From: Gnomoniopsis sp. IMI 355080
Lineage: Eukaryota > Ascomycota > Sordariomycetes > Diaporthales > Gnomoniaceae
Direction of reading: 5' to 3'
Length of the DNA: 64,000 bases
Assembly (NCBI GenBank): GCA_027946555.1
Contig: JAPEVC010000003.1
Coordinates: 248,001-312,000, forward strand
Shown here: in pieces, positions 35,535 to 49,200 of the stretch
Position numbering within the stretch: position 1 is the stretch's first letter
Layout: each line of letters starts with the position of its first letter
Made by a program: the position numbers and the translations under genes
Notes under the pieces: model-generated
Databases searched by the model: none
What the model saw: only the letters and a program-made list of their open reading frames with translations
What the model was told of the DNA's origin: nothing

Positions 35535-38500
35535 GGCTCTCGAGAGACGAGTTGGCAGTGAACCAGAGCATTTTCAGCGTAGCGCAGCGCAGCACACAAC
35601 GTTTACATACGAGTCCAAGCAGTGTAATGTTTGGGAGAATTATTCAACGCAAAATAATAAGACACGGCAGTTACGGGAAGTGAGACTGCGACTGAGACTG
35701 AGGCTGAGGTTGGGTACCAGCCAGCGTGAGACCAGATTCGTCGCTTGCTACCCCAGACGGCAAGGTAGGTACTCTTTGAAGCTATGTTGTAATGAAAAAG
35801 ACGTCGACCTGACGGAATTGGGCTCGGAACAACGCACACTGTGAGCTTCCAAAGGCGGGAACGGATGGCTGGGTGTGGCTCGACTGCAGACTGGGGGGGG
35901 GAAATTGCAAGACACAGGCGATTGTGGTCTGCGACACAATGGCTCGTACAATAGAGTGGCCGCATGCGACGGTGCGAATATGTGAACCCCTTCGCGTGCC
36001 TCGTTGTGCCACGTCCAGAACTTGCATAGCAATGACGTGATGAATGAAGATTGAAGAGGAAAAAAAAAGGGTTTCTATTTTCAATTGTCTGTATGTACAC
36101 ACAGTGGTGAGCGAGTGGTGGTGGTGTGCCAGAAGATTGAAACGGCCCGGATGGAGGATAAGAACAAGAGCAACAAGGAACAAGGACGAGATGGGATTAC
36201 AAGGCTGCCCGGTTGGGCGCTGATAGGATCGACCGGGGAACCCCTTCTGTCCCCTCCATCTCCAAAGTCTGCAGGTGCATGCGCAGGTGCGAGTGGGTCA
36301 CACCTGTCCTTCCGGGCGGGGGGCGCTTAGAAGACACGCCTTCCATTTTTTTCCACTCATCCTTCTAGAAGACTGCTAGAAGGTCACGAACAAAAATCCT
36401 ACGGCGCACTAATGCCAGGTACCTCGCTACCTGGGTCGTTACCTGTTTTCAGGAAAGCTTCGTCTCCCCACCAGCCGCCGAGACACCGTCAAGCGAATAG
36501 AAGAAAGAGAGAAAAGAAGCAAAAAGAAAATTGTATCATCGGGCGAACCTTATTGGTGGCCCCAGACACGAGGAGGGGTGACGAGAACAGCAGACTGTTG
36601 AACTGTCGTGTGGCCACACACCCTCCAATTCTCGAGGGACGGACAGTAACAAAGAAACCATACCGACTTTGGTCATAATGGTGCAGTGTGTAACCACGCA
36701 GGCTAGGCGGGCCAGGCTGCAGGCCCCCCGTGGACCCTTTCCATGAGATCAGCAGTCGATCAGAGAAGCAGAGTCCCACATTGTCCCTCGTTCGGCTTGT
36801 GTCAGTTCTGCCCGTTCACAGCGCAACAGCCCAGCTGCAAACATCATCAATCGGGCGTGCCGTCACTTTTCACTTCTATCTGTCGTCAATCTGCAAGTTC
36901 TGCCTTCAACTCCCCGAAAGGAAAAGCTGTCGAGGCCTCGCCTCCGATCTCCATCGTGGCGAATTCCTTCCTCGTCGTGGCAAGCGATGAGCTACTGTTC
37001 AGTAGATGTCTTTTTTGTACTTCCACACCCGGACTCCCCCTAACAGTCCGGCTCATCTCGATTTGATGCTAATTTCTCCAGCGGCGTCTGCTTCTCTCCA
37101 ATTGTTGCCGCCTCTTGCATCTTGATCTTATGCTTCACCGGGCGGACTATGCGGTCAAGAGAGCTCAAGCAAGCCAGCAGCTGGCCTATCACCGTCACGA
37201 AACCAAATCTCGTCTAATCGCCCTTTGTGGCTACCTAATCGGTATCCCACAAATGCTTATTTCCTTCTTTCAAGGGAGCCAGACACCCGCTCTCCTTCCT
37301 GAAAGGGCATGTCCCCGAGCCCGAGCCGCCTGTGATCCGGATATAAACAGACCTACGGTTCTTTGCATACCTGGGTAGCTTGACCTCGTGCCTGCTAGAT
37401 TCGGCCTTGGCATATGCGCGACCTGCAGTGGAGATCCAGCTCAACAGCTTCCTTCCGCTGAGCATATGCTACTACTCAGATATAGCAATTACGGACAGCC
37501 GCATCTTCTCAAGGCACCATGGACCTCCTGGCATCTTGGAAGCTTTCGTCTTTGACCGGTTGAGCCACACTCCAGCCACTCTTCTAGACGTGTTCCTGTG
37601 TTGCGTCGATAGTATGTTACAGCAACTGCCCGGTCCCGTCCCGGCCGACCACACAGCTTCATGCCTGTCTGTAGATGCACGTCCATAGTAGACCCAAGCC
37701 CGGTCAACCATCACTACCTACCGCCAGCCTGCACGGTCTGAAGATAGACCCGGCTGTTGTGCTCATCATCTCACCAATGCAGCCGTACGTCTTCCCTGGT
37801 CTCGGAGAGCCACCGGGTTCGTCCCAACAAATCAGATCCCACCTCGGGTTTGTCAGAACATTTCGTCATGTCGTGCCAGTTCTGCATCTTTGCTACCTAG
37901 CACTACTACAAACCATGTAGTACAGCCAGCACGGAAGAGGAAAGGCACCTCGAGCACTTCGCACACCTCGTAGCCTCCGTACTGCACAGCACCTTACGCA
38001 TGCGCGTACGTAGGCGCAACACTTACCTGCTCCGTAGAGAGTCTTTGCGCCGCTATGCGCGAGGCAGAGATAGGACCCTTTTCCCTAACCAAGCCTGGAT
38101 CCGTAGACAAGCCCACTCACACTTGTCGCATCTGTCGCCTTGCCTGACAGCTGCCCCTCCTTGCAGCTGCTCAGATCGCCACATCGTTGGTTGTCAGCTG
38201 CATGCCCGTCTTATCCACCTGCAGAACACCATCACAACCGGCACAGGGGCCACTCTGAAAAGGGCAACGCCACCTCCGCGCAAGCATGCCAACGTCTCAT
38301 CGTCGCCAACCACCCCGGGTGGTGGGATGCCCCATCCCGATCCAAGTACCGGTCAACCGAAACTACCAAGCTCCGGCCTGTGAGACTGCCTCGTTCCCGC
38401 AAGCATGGCCATCGAGCTTGGCCGCAAAGCTTAATTACCAATGCGGCTACCAACTTGGCTCGATTTGGCACGATATAGTTGCTGGACCCTGGGGAACGCT

Positions 38501-41176
38501 CTTCAAGGTCTAATTGTCGTCGATGCATGTTGAGTCAGTCACTCTCTACGGCCTTTTTAGTAACATAGTGTGTCCCAATGTCGGATTTTCTTATGGCCGG
38601 AGTGGCAAGTATTACCGTCTTTGAGGGCATGAAATTCTCGCATAGATCCGACAAGTCTCCAGACGCTGCCATCACGGCCCTTCCCGTCGACGATCCCCAA
38701 CTCAACAAACAGCGTCACACCAGAGTCGCGACCACGCACGGTTGCCTTGCGAAGAGCTTGTTGCTGACAAGAAAAAAAAGCGTCTGCTGCCTGGGCCCGG
38801 GATCCACACACAACCCTTGAATGACACGACTCTTTCGGCCCCGTGTCTTGACGGCCTTCGCAATCACGGGCATCATTGCGGCTCCCCAATCACCAGGCAC
38901 ATACCTCCCGATGAGTGCAAGCAAGACCGACGCCAACGGCTCCAAAAAATGTGGGTGACTCGGGCTTACATGAGCCATGGCCCTGCATACGAGATTGACT
39001 TTCCTGTCGGGCCCCCACACCCTTTCAACCCCCCCAAATGACCGTGCCTTAGGTTTGGCTGGGCCCGGGGAAGAGGCTGAGTACCGGACTACATCGTCAT
39101 CCCACCACCGGGCCCTGTCCCCTTGAGTCACCACCGGTGCTAGAAAATCGCCAAGAGCTACCAGTAAGAACTCAAGCGCAAGCGGATATGCCACCTTGCA
39201 CGTCCTACGTTGCGGCTCCGTGTAGGTTTCGGGTCGGATCGTGGTCGAGAGCCAACTGACAAGCAGTATGATTTGGAGTCAACCATATAGCCTGTCAGGT
39301 GCAGTCCGAATTCGGTAGCCACGTAGCCGGAGTGAAGGGTTACAATGTTCATGATGGTTTACTTCGTACCTTGGACATATCGACAGCTCGTGCGCATGAA
39401 ACAGCTTGGCGTTGCCAGAGCAAAAAGCCCGGTTATCAATCAACAGGGTCAATGATCTATTTCCGCGGCGTAACAGAAAATCCCCAAGAGGCCGACAGTA
39501 CCACCGCCGGGACCGAAAAGCAAACAGAGAGGACCTGAATCGTTCACGATCGCCTCGTCCACACGGCAAGTCCAGCATCGTCATCCAGCCCGTAGGTCTA
39601 CCCAATTCATTACGTGGCCAAGCATTATCAGATTTCGATCGATGGTCGACGCAGGGCCGCGCACATTTGTGTGCATGTGTTTGTTGCGCATCCTTTCCTT
39701 TTTCGGAGGTTTCGTCTCGTCTGAACTTGTAATGTTGACTGGCGCGGGATGCCCGACGTGCCCAAAAGATCAATTGCTCACGGGAATAAAAGGGAAATTC
39801 CAAAAAATCATATTTTAAAGTTTTCTCGGGGTCCAAACTTTGATTTGCAGAGTCCCCTACAGGAGTCAAAAGCCTATGCCGCCAATAGCCAATAGCCGAT
39901 ACATGAGTAGGGGAAGAAAGATTTTAATAGCCTTTTGTTTTTCGATTGTATTGTACGTATACACATACTTATTACCAAGATATCATCAAGGGAATAACCA
40001 CACCCGGGCAATGCTTGTGAGGGTTCAAAGTTTACCCGTCGTTACCTCCTTCGCAAGCCGTAAAGGACCAGCCGGTGACGATCGCATCGTGCTCGTGAGT
40101 CTGAATGCTTCCCCCGGAAGACCCAGACCGTGTGCGAATAATGACGTCTGCGGCATCGCGTTGCTTGACCGCACCTAGCCGCTGGTAAAACAAAGAGGGT
40201 CCGAACCACGAAAGCATCAAGGATCGGAATACTAGAGATGCCAAAGGCACAGACCATGACGATACTGAGGCTCGGGGTAATGAACAGCAAGGCAAGCAGA
40301 CTGCCACAAGGACAAGCCAGTATCAATCCGTCGAATTGCTCGGAGGCATGTCTGAATCTATGCAGGTCTTGGTCAGTTGTGAACTGATGACGTCCCTTCC
40401 ACACTATTCATTGTGGAAGCCGTGGTTCAGAAAGCAGAGTGACAGGTCGAAGGCAATACAAAGACCGAGCCCACTGCAGAGCTGTCCAAGAAGTTTCGCA
40501 AACACAGAGGGATTTGCTTCGATGGACCAGATTCATGATGCACTAAGTCAGCAAACAGGTGCCCTTGCAAGACACGACGATACCCTTGTCCTCACAAGAT
40601 CCAGCACTGTTGCTGAAGTAATGCTTTGTATATATTCGTCTAAAGACAAATGACTGGATGCAGGTTTCCTCTAGAGTCTATGGCTGTCGCTCCAAGTCTT
40701 GATCTTTCACTTGCTCAGGCTATGCTGCAGTTGACACATACCAGACCGTAACAACATAATGATAGCCTAACCAGCCTGGATGCTTTTGTTATTTCTTTCT
40801 ATGATAGATTGGTTCTTGTGAACCGCCGACCGATGAGAAGAACACTAAAGCTGATGCTTGCGTTCCAAATCGAATCTGATCATGTTCCTTCGGACTTCTT
40901 GCTGCGCCCATATTTGCGCATAAGCACTGAGCGTCTGACATAGTAAAGCCTCGGTCGACTTCGACCCTGTGTGGAGGCGCTCAGCTTGTGCCTTTGGCGG
41001 CGCTGCCGCTCTTTGAGCTGCCTCGCAATCATTAAGGGAGGCGTGTGCCTTCGTACTGTCGTCCGGTATTTCTAGGGGCGGTAATCCAGACGATGGCCGT
41101 AGCGGGTCAGCCCGGTAAGGACCGCCGTGTGGCCCAATATTATAGCTTTCAAGCTGCGACGTAAAGTGCTGAGTGA

Positions 41177-44100
41177 CTAACGAGACTCTGTGCCCTCGCT
41201 GTTTTGGACGGCCTCTTCATCGTCATCGACCGGCTCGAACATGGCCGTGTACTTGCGGCATGCCTCCTCCAATTTTGGACCGCCGAGGGGGCCGTCGCTA
41301 CGCCGCCGGTAGAACAGCAGATACGCGTGTGACGTGATCATCCTCTTAGTATCCTTGATGGGACCGCTCACAATCGTGTCATCAAACTTGTACCAGTTGT
41401 CATCCTCAAAGTTCTTGGCAAAAGCCGTGTAGTGTCCGCCGCCCAGGCCACCCATGTGGTCGTCGATGGCAATCAAATCGTACATTTCCTGCTTGCCGTC
41501 TTTCTGCTCGATTACTCGAGTAGATATGTCCAGACCTTCAATGGGGAATTCGACAACAGCATCGATCTTGTCGCGGCGGTGACCCGCCGAGCTGAATCGC
41601 TTCAGGTGTACGATGAGGATGTCTGGTGTGTGCCACAGGTCGAACTTCTTGGCTGCCCGGCAGAACTCTTTGCACTTCGGGCAGTACCACTTGTCCTCCT
41701 CGGACAATATTTCCTCCTTCTCGAACTCATCCAGGCAATCGTCCAGGGAGATGCCAGTCTTGGTTCGTGCTCGACGAGCCATCTGATCAGCTTCGAGCTT
41801 CTCATCCTTCAGCGTCTCAATGCTCTCAGTCAGGAATGTCGAGTAGGAGGCAGAGGCATTGTCCTCGCTATCGGCACCCAAGCCAAAGACACTGTCCCAG
41901 GCAGTTGGATCCCAGTCGATCACAAGGCCTTCTCCAAGACGGACCAATGGACCACCATCTGCTCTGGATCCCTCTTCGGGATCGTCGTCCAAGCTCAGAC
42001 CGAAGCTGTTGCTGAGCTGGGGACTAAGACGTCGATTGTTCTGCTGATGCTTATTGAATTTACCGGCTCGGCCCCTCTTGCCGTACGTCTTGTACTTCTT
42101 CTGCTTGCGGCCACCACGCAATTTCGGCTGCGCGCGATGTGGCAGATTCTGGTTTTTGTCAGCAAAGATTGTTCATAAATACACACTACATGGGTGGACT
42201 AACCTGGATTTCAGGCAGAGACTCCTCGTCACTCGACTCCGCAGCCATCCGAGTCATTCCTCCGTCAACGAGAGGAGCAGCCTCAGGAGTTTCGTCGGTA
42301 CTACTCTCCTCGGAAGCTGTCCCAGAGCCTGAAGGGCTTGGCATTTCGTCGTCACTTGGCGTGGCAGGCCGGCGCTTCCTCGTAGCGAGTCTTGGGAAGA
42401 GCTTTTCAGTCTGCCCTCCGTAGGAGGTCCAGCCGGTAGCCAGAGGACTGGTCTCCGAGAAAGTACTCATATCAAACAGTGTCTGAAGCCGGCCATCGAG
42501 ATACGCCTCTGGATTGAGCCAATCTGGCCGCCGAGTATTGAACTTCTTGAGCAAGAAAGGGTACCTTGTGGCATGTCAGTGCATCGTAAATTACGGAAGC
42601 GGGACCAAATGACATACTCATCCGCATCTTGTACTGTGGAGGATTTAGCAGCCACATCTTGCAAGCTCACATCCACGAGATCGTCTTCGCCCTCGATAGA
42701 CTTGGCCACTATCCGGCTATCGCCAGAAGAGTCCGCATCTGAAGCATTGATGAGGGTGGGGTCCACGTCAGAGTTCTCCACCGGCCGATTATCAGCCGTC
42801 GACAATAGAGATGACACATCTGGATGGCTAGTGAAGGTTAGGACTTTCTCCAGGACTTTGCGACGAATGGCGTCTTCATTATTAGCCTAAATAGATGTCA
42901 GCTTACACATTGAAGGGGAATGCAAACAGTTACGACATACCTCTGTAGGACTTAGGATGATGAAGTGGGGTGGTCCAACATTGTCGGAAGATCGCGAGCG
43001 TTTCTTATTCGACTTTGTCACTCGGGGGTTGAACCGGTGCATGACGGGAACCAACATCCTTTGCGACATCTGCTCCACAATCGGATCGTCTGGTGAAGGC
43101 AAATCATCCTGGTTGCTGAGGTAGACAGTCTTGTAGGGCTTCTTCTTCTTTCCGAGGTTCGTCGGCTTGGCCTCCAGTTCAAAAAAGCAAGGGTGGTCAT
43201 TTTTGCTCTCCATCTCATCCCATGCCTCCTGATAGTCCTCGTAAATTTTGAAGAAGCGGTCCTTAAACTCTTCTGCGCCAATGAGACGATCTGCCGGAAC
43301 TCCTACGCGAGAGGATATGAAATCCTTCATAGCCCGCACGCTTTGTGACTTGTCTAGCTCGACGATGAGGTCGACTGGCCGATCGTTTAAGGGGAAGTAT
43401 CTCACCTTTCTCTGCCACATGTTTCGAATGGGCAGTGGAAGGGTCAAGTTGGTGAAAGGCTCAAAAGTAATGCTGATCTTGGCGCAGGTGGGACACACAA
43501 GCGTAGACTTGTACAGTCCGGTGAAGAGATCGCCGATGACCGAGTCGTCACGTTTCTTGTGAATATCCCAGACTTTGGCAGCCAGTTCCCGTATCAACTC
43601 GTGATTACCGACCATCTCGTCTGTGGAGTCAGGCTTCTCGATATATGGCTTCTTTTTAACCCGGTTCAGATCCTCCTGAAGTCCGTCCAAAAGAAAGCCC
43701 AGAAACTCTTGCGTGTCTTGCTGCGCCCAACCAGAGAACTGAGGCGCATAGCGGCCGACAGTGTCCTTGAAAGCGCGGGGTGAGACCTGGTTGGGCGAGG
43801 AAAATTTCTTGTAGATCGCTTTGAGTAGGTATGCGTAGGCATTCGCTACTTGGCCAGCGTGACCCAAAGGATTGTCGTAGTTCAGCTCCTCTTCAAACTC
43901 GCCGGTCACAAAGTACTTAGTCAGTTCCTCAACGCTCCTGATGCATTGCAGGGCAGAGTTCATGTAGCAAGTGTTGCCGAGGTTGTTAAGACCCGTCAGT
44001 CCCTTGCGATCTGACTTTTGTTGTCGACCACGCGTGGAATATGGCGGCGGGGCGGAGCTATTGCGACTGTTCTGGCCGCCCTTGTAATTGGCGGCTCCAA

Positions 44101-44727
44101 AATCACACTTCGGGCCGAGAAGAGAGACTGTACAAAAAGACGTTAGTGAAGAGCAGGGAGCGAAGATTTGGGTGACGTACTGTTCTTGGCGGACTCCTCG
44201 ACGGAGGTGCTTGTTCCCATTGTATCGGCAGTCTTCGCGTCCGAGTCGGCAGCCTCGTCGGTGTTGGAAGTACTTGAGTCGTTCTGGCCTTCCTGCGTTT
44301 TGTTTTCGCTGGTGTTCTGCTCCTGTGCCTGCTCTTGTGGTCCACCATCTGCACCTGCACCGGGATTGTCAGCCGCGATGGCATTGTCCTCCATATCTGA
44401 TCCGACTTGGGTTTCGTAGACACTAGATCGATCCATGTCCAGGTTGGTCAGATTGAGGTTGATGTCTGGCGTGTCCTCGTCCTGGTCGTCGACTTGCGCA
44501 CTGGTTGATGCATCGTCCCTGGGCGAGTCAGCGTTCTCGTCTTGTAGCGGCCCCTCAATGCCCTCCATGACGTCGCCGTCTGCAATAGACACATTCTCGC
44601 TGTTGGCCGCCGGAGGCAGGGCGAGCATATCAACATCGGTGGCGTTGGGGTCGTCGTCGGGAGGGGCGCTCCCTGCGCGGCGCTTCAAAGGCGATGCCGC
44701 TCGGGGCAAGTCTTCTGGACGTGACAT
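41177..44727 (-). CDS. Ubiquitin-specific protease, UBP12-like, apparently lacking the DUSP region
   Basis: Five exons on the minus strand are inferred: 44181-44727, 42941-44127, 42618-42886, 42204-42564 and 41177-42148 (1111 residues). The N-terminus (MSRPEDLPRAASPLKRR, then a long acidic Ser/Asp/Asn-rich stretch) resembles fungal UBP12 proteins. The catalytic Cys box is GLNNLGNTCYMNSALQCI (Cys about 236). The QQDTQEFLGFLLDGL segment follows, then two zinc-ribbon CxxC pairs (VCPTCAK, WYCPKC) and the His box GGLGGGHYTAFAKN (His about 1027), so the core looks active. The enzyme removes ubiquitin from substrates. What is odd is that no DUSP or ubiquitin-like segment lies between the acidic N-terminus and the catalytic core. 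Exons 1 and 2 join across a 53-nt intron with a good CACTAAC branch site. Intron 3 has a GTATGT donor. Confidence 0.88.
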
Positions 44728-46267
44728 CTTCCGTTTTCTAATCGTGGAAGACGTGGTGAAGGGGAGCTGCCTGTGCAGCTCCAGGTTGGCAGGGTGAAAG
44801 GAAGAGGATCGACGATGCGACAAGAAGGAGAGGCTCTGTCACAGCAGGAAGAGAGGATGTGTTTGCAATATCCAGGTGTACGTCGCGGTTCTGCTGGTGG
44901 GGGTGGTTGAAATGTGCCGAGCAGGCAATGCAAGAAGCCGATATAGGGTGTGCAAATGTCTCGTAGGTCTTGAAAGGTAATTCCTGGTCACCCTGGTTCA
45001 CAAGTGAACATCGAGTAAAACACCAACGCCGACCCAACAAACAAAGTAAAATGTAGTGGCGGTTTTGAAGGCGGCCACAGGAGGTGAGGGTCAACGACGG
45101 CTGATGCGATTGTGAAGGGCCAGGCTTGTGTGAGGTGTGGGATGTGTAGGTGCAGGATTGCAGGTGGGTGAGAGTGTGTCAGTCGGCACCCTCTGTGGTC
45201 ACTGAAGGGAGCGGGAAGAGGGAGAGAATAGGATAGGAACTTGGGGTGCCTTTTCTTTGGAGATGATGCTGCTAGTTGGTGGTGACCAGGGACTTGACCA
45301 TGCACTAATAACCCAGTGACCTGGACTTGGAAGTCTCTTGTAGTCCGTACTCCGTAGCTCTCTCATGCAGGACGACAGGGGGGTTTGGGGTATTCATTAT
45401 TTATCTGTCTCCTTTTGGCGAAGGCAAGACCATATAATTTCACTAGCATTTTCGATTTCACCATTACAGACTTCAGGTGATCTTTGTGAAGACAGGGCCA
45501 ATTTCCCTGAGGCTTCTTGATGGAATGCGGTATTACAGAACAGAGTGATTTGATTGCTGATGAGTCTACAGGCTTCTCGAATCTCAAACATGGAAGTTGC
45601 TGGACCCCCCCGGCCACCACGGGCTGCGTAGTAGTAGGTACCTGCCTATTTTCAGCGGGGCTGAGAAAAATCTGATACTACCACCTGGGTCGACCTACTG
45701 ACTGTCCGACCGCCACTGGTTCTTTAGTAAGGAACGGCCGCCCCGGCTGATGCCCACTACCCGGGGTTTTCTAGTGCCATCGTGATGAGCTTGCAATTTC
45801 ATCTAATTGGGTACCTAGGTAGACTGCATGCAGTACAAAATTCCTCAATTGCCTGCATAGGTGGCTAGTACAACCTATATCATCTGAGCTTGGACTGGGA
45901 AATAATCAAAGGGCTTGCTCACCAGGACTACACGAGAAACAGCAACTACGAGAACTTGCTGAGACCAGAAATGTAGGTATTGGGTTGTCCTTCGTTCCTA
46001 CACCAGATATCAAGTGGCCATGCCCCAGGTTGCCAATAACGGTCTGCTATGTCCAGCCCCTATGCTTGAGATGCTAGAATAGTGCCCACAAGACTGAAGG
46101 CGCCCGCTGCTTCCTCTAAATTCCTACCGAAACTCTCTTTACGTGTCTCTCGATCATAGCCCCCCGAGAACACCTCCCGGCCCCTTTCTGTTTTCACGGT
46201 ACCCAATCCCTTGCCTGAAAGCTAGTTTCCATTCGTCTTCGTCTACAACATCCATCCCGAACTTTGC
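44728..46267. other. Intergenic, upstream of UBP12-like gene
   Basis: About 1.5 kb with no supported gene. It holds the promoter of the deubiquitinase and the 3' flank of insulysin. GTACCT-type motifs are at about 45636 and 45810 (GGTACCTAGGTA). Confidence 0.5.
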
Positions 46268-49200
46268 TCACAGCTTCGGATCTAATTCCTCATACTCTGT
46301 CAGGTCCTTGACCGGTATCGCACCCGCACTCACAGGCAGACGCGCTTTGAAGTCCCTCGGGTCCTCGATGAAGCTGATCTTGGTCCCATTCAAGCTCGGT
46401 GGGTTGTGCTCTTCGTGCGTGCCAGCCACTCCGTTTGCCTTGGAGTGCAGCTTATGCCACGTCTCAACAGCACTGTCGATCTTGTCTTCTGCCACCTTGA
46501 GATCATGCAATAGGTAGTCCCGAAGACCCGCCACTTCCTTCTCCTCATCGTGGCCGGCCGCAGACAGACGCGCTTGTAAGTCTGTGGCCGCCTGTGATTC
46601 AGTCTCGGTCGAATCGAGGTCAAGCGCTTTGACAAGCTCGGTGATCTGCTTGGTGGACACGTCGCTTGTCGCTTGGGCATTCATCCAGACAGACATTTTG
46701 GCGCGTTCAGGGGAAGATGGACTGATGTAATGCTTGAAGAAGGCCACCATGTCGGCCTTGGTAAGTTGCTTGACTTGCTCTGCGAATCTCGTGGCTGGCC
46801 TTCATGTTAGTGATTCCGTCTTTTGTAGCCACAGGATTGTTGAATGCTACTTACAGGACTCGAAGTCATAGTATTCGTTGGAAATTTGACTCCAGAGCCG
46901 GTTGGTCTCCTGATTGAGATTCTTCATCTTCTCAAGCAGCTTGATGACAAGACTGCGCTTGTGACTCTCGAACTCGGAGTCGCCCATCTGCTCCAGCGTA
47001 TCAATATAATTACTCAGGAAACTTTCGATTCTACCCTCTAGGTATTGCGTCGTCTTCTCGCTTTGAATGAGGAAGCGGAATCCTAAAGTAGTAGTGCTGG
47101 TCTTGAGCCCACTAAACACAATGTAGCCCAACTGTTCCTTGGTACGGAGCTGGTCGAACGCTGGTTCGTGGAGGATCTGGTCCAGAAGCAGGACCTTGGC
47201 CCGTAGCATGTGCTCGTGCTTCTCGCCCACAAAGAGGAAATATTCGATGCAGTGGTTGACATTGGCTGGATCTCCCAGTGTCTTCTTGTAAACGAAATTT
47301 GAGCCGGGCGGAAATAGGAAGGATCGATAGATTGGCCACTGTGATTTTGGCAGCTGACGCGTCTTGAGCGTATTCTCCATCATGTCTGTAAGCTTGAGTG
47401 AGTCCTCCTTGTAGAGGTTGCCGTGAACCAAAGCCTCCATGTGCATCTGCGAAAGCAGCTCCTTATGGAACGCCCGCGTAGACTCGCAGGTGATAATGGA
47501 TAGCTCTGCAGCGAATTCCTCCACTGTGAAGTCATTCTCAGTGGTTAGCCAGTGGGTGTATTCTCCGACCTGATGGAACGGCTGCTGAAAGGCCCAGTTT
47601 CGGTAAGCTCTGCTCAGCCGTTCCTTGACGATGTTGAACCGGTCCTCTTTAATCTCCAGATCCCTGATGGTTTTGAGCACCTGCTCTAGTAGCACCGAAA
47701 GCTTGTCATTGTAACCGCTCACTTCGAGGAACAAACCCCGAGCGTCCAGCGATACGTGGTACTGCAGCCCGGCCAGCTCCGCATCGTAAGAGTACTCTTC
47801 CAAAGCGTCCCTAACCAAGTCTGTGAAGAACCTTGCCTTGACAGCGTTCTCTGCGGATGCAAATATTATCGGGCATCTGCAGCTTACAATCAAGCTAGCC
47901 TTTGGCACCCAGAAACTGTCGTCCTTTTTGTACCATGTGCGTGCCATGCCATCGTTCCGGATCAGCTTCGGCGCCACAGCTGGCTCCTTGATCTCTTTCT
48001 TCTCCACCTCAAGCTTTGTAGGTATGAACTGATTCTTGTGGGGCAGATGAAGCTTCGATATACGATCGGCCTTGCCACTGGAAGCAGCCTTCTTGATTTC
48101 GGCCATGAAGTCCTCCGGAAGCTTCTCACTTGAGTATTCCGTCCCGTACCATTTCTCTTTCTTCTCCCATTTTCCAGGGTAGTCGCGAGAGATGATGGTC
48201 ATCCGGAGATTCTCCGGCCGCAAGTACTCTATCCCTTGGCGAATGGCCTTGGGATCGAATTTTCGGAGGCGGCTGGTACCACTGAGCAGCCATTCTCGGG
48301 GTAGAGGTTTCTGCATGACGGCGCTGGTCTTGCTTGTGAACCGGCTTGCAGGCGTCTTTTGCTTGAATTTGAAATCCACGTCTGCCATTCCCTTCTGCTC
48401 TTCCCAAATCCACTCTTGTGGTGGCGTCTCCAGTAACAATGACACATACTGGAAAAACACCTTCACAATTTCTTGATAATTTTTCAAGCCCTATCACATT
48501 ATCAGCAAACTTTAGGATGCATAGTCGTGTCAGTACAGCTCACCTCTTCAGTCAGTCGAATTTGGCAATCGAAGACCCCAGGAGAGCCGGGGCAAACAGA
48601 GTAGGCCCCAGCGCTCAGGCCATTTGCCCAGCCCTTAGCCTTGATGTAGGACATGATACTACCAGGGCCTTCGTGTCCTACTAAGTGGCTAATGTACCTA
48701 CTCGGCAAAGACTCAAAAAGTTCCTCTTCATCGAGGAAAGGGAAAGACAGCCCCAGCTCTCTAGAGTCCATCACAGGCTTAGCAAAGACTTGCATGCCAA
48801 GCTGTTCGGGTCCCAGTGGAGGAGCTTCGGACCAGCGATTTGGCTTGAGATTCTTGTCTTCAATGTCTGAGAAGTACTGCACAACCCAAGACTCCAAGAC
48901 GTCCAGTGGTTCTCTTCCCAAAACGACAAGCTTCATACGGTTGGCAGAGTAGTGCTTCTCGTAGAAGTCAATGAACTTCTGCCTCACGTTGATTCCACGC
49001 GCTTCGGGTTCGATCTTCAGTACTTCGAGATTTCCTGTGGAGAAATAGCAGTAAGGGTGAGCGGGATTAGAAAGCGACTTCTCAAGCTGATTCAGTCGCC
49101 ATTGATCATTCTGGAGATTCTTCTTGTTCTCAGAGTCGACGGCCCTCAATTCGCGATCCAGCGTTGACTCCAAAAACAGTGGCTCGATAAAAAATTGAGC

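Larger units (their letters stand above)
32934..41176. other. 8.2 kb gene-poor region upstream of PDE2
   Basis: No open frame on either strand carries a recognisable domain, good splice partners or coding-like composition. The first 2 kb has several short tandem repeats and a run of small ORFs, and could be promoter plus a long PDE2 5' leader. Polypyrimidine sequence lies at 35507-35534. The region 36.7-38.5 kb has many small plus-strand ORFs of random appearance. A hydrophobic minus-strand frame at about 40190-40404 is the only stretch resembling a protein fragment. Confidence 0.45.

Noticed and set aside
39279..39869. 196-codon minus-strand ORF
   Set aside because: No recognisable family, and its Arg/Ser/His bias is typical of frames in non-coding GC-rich DNA.
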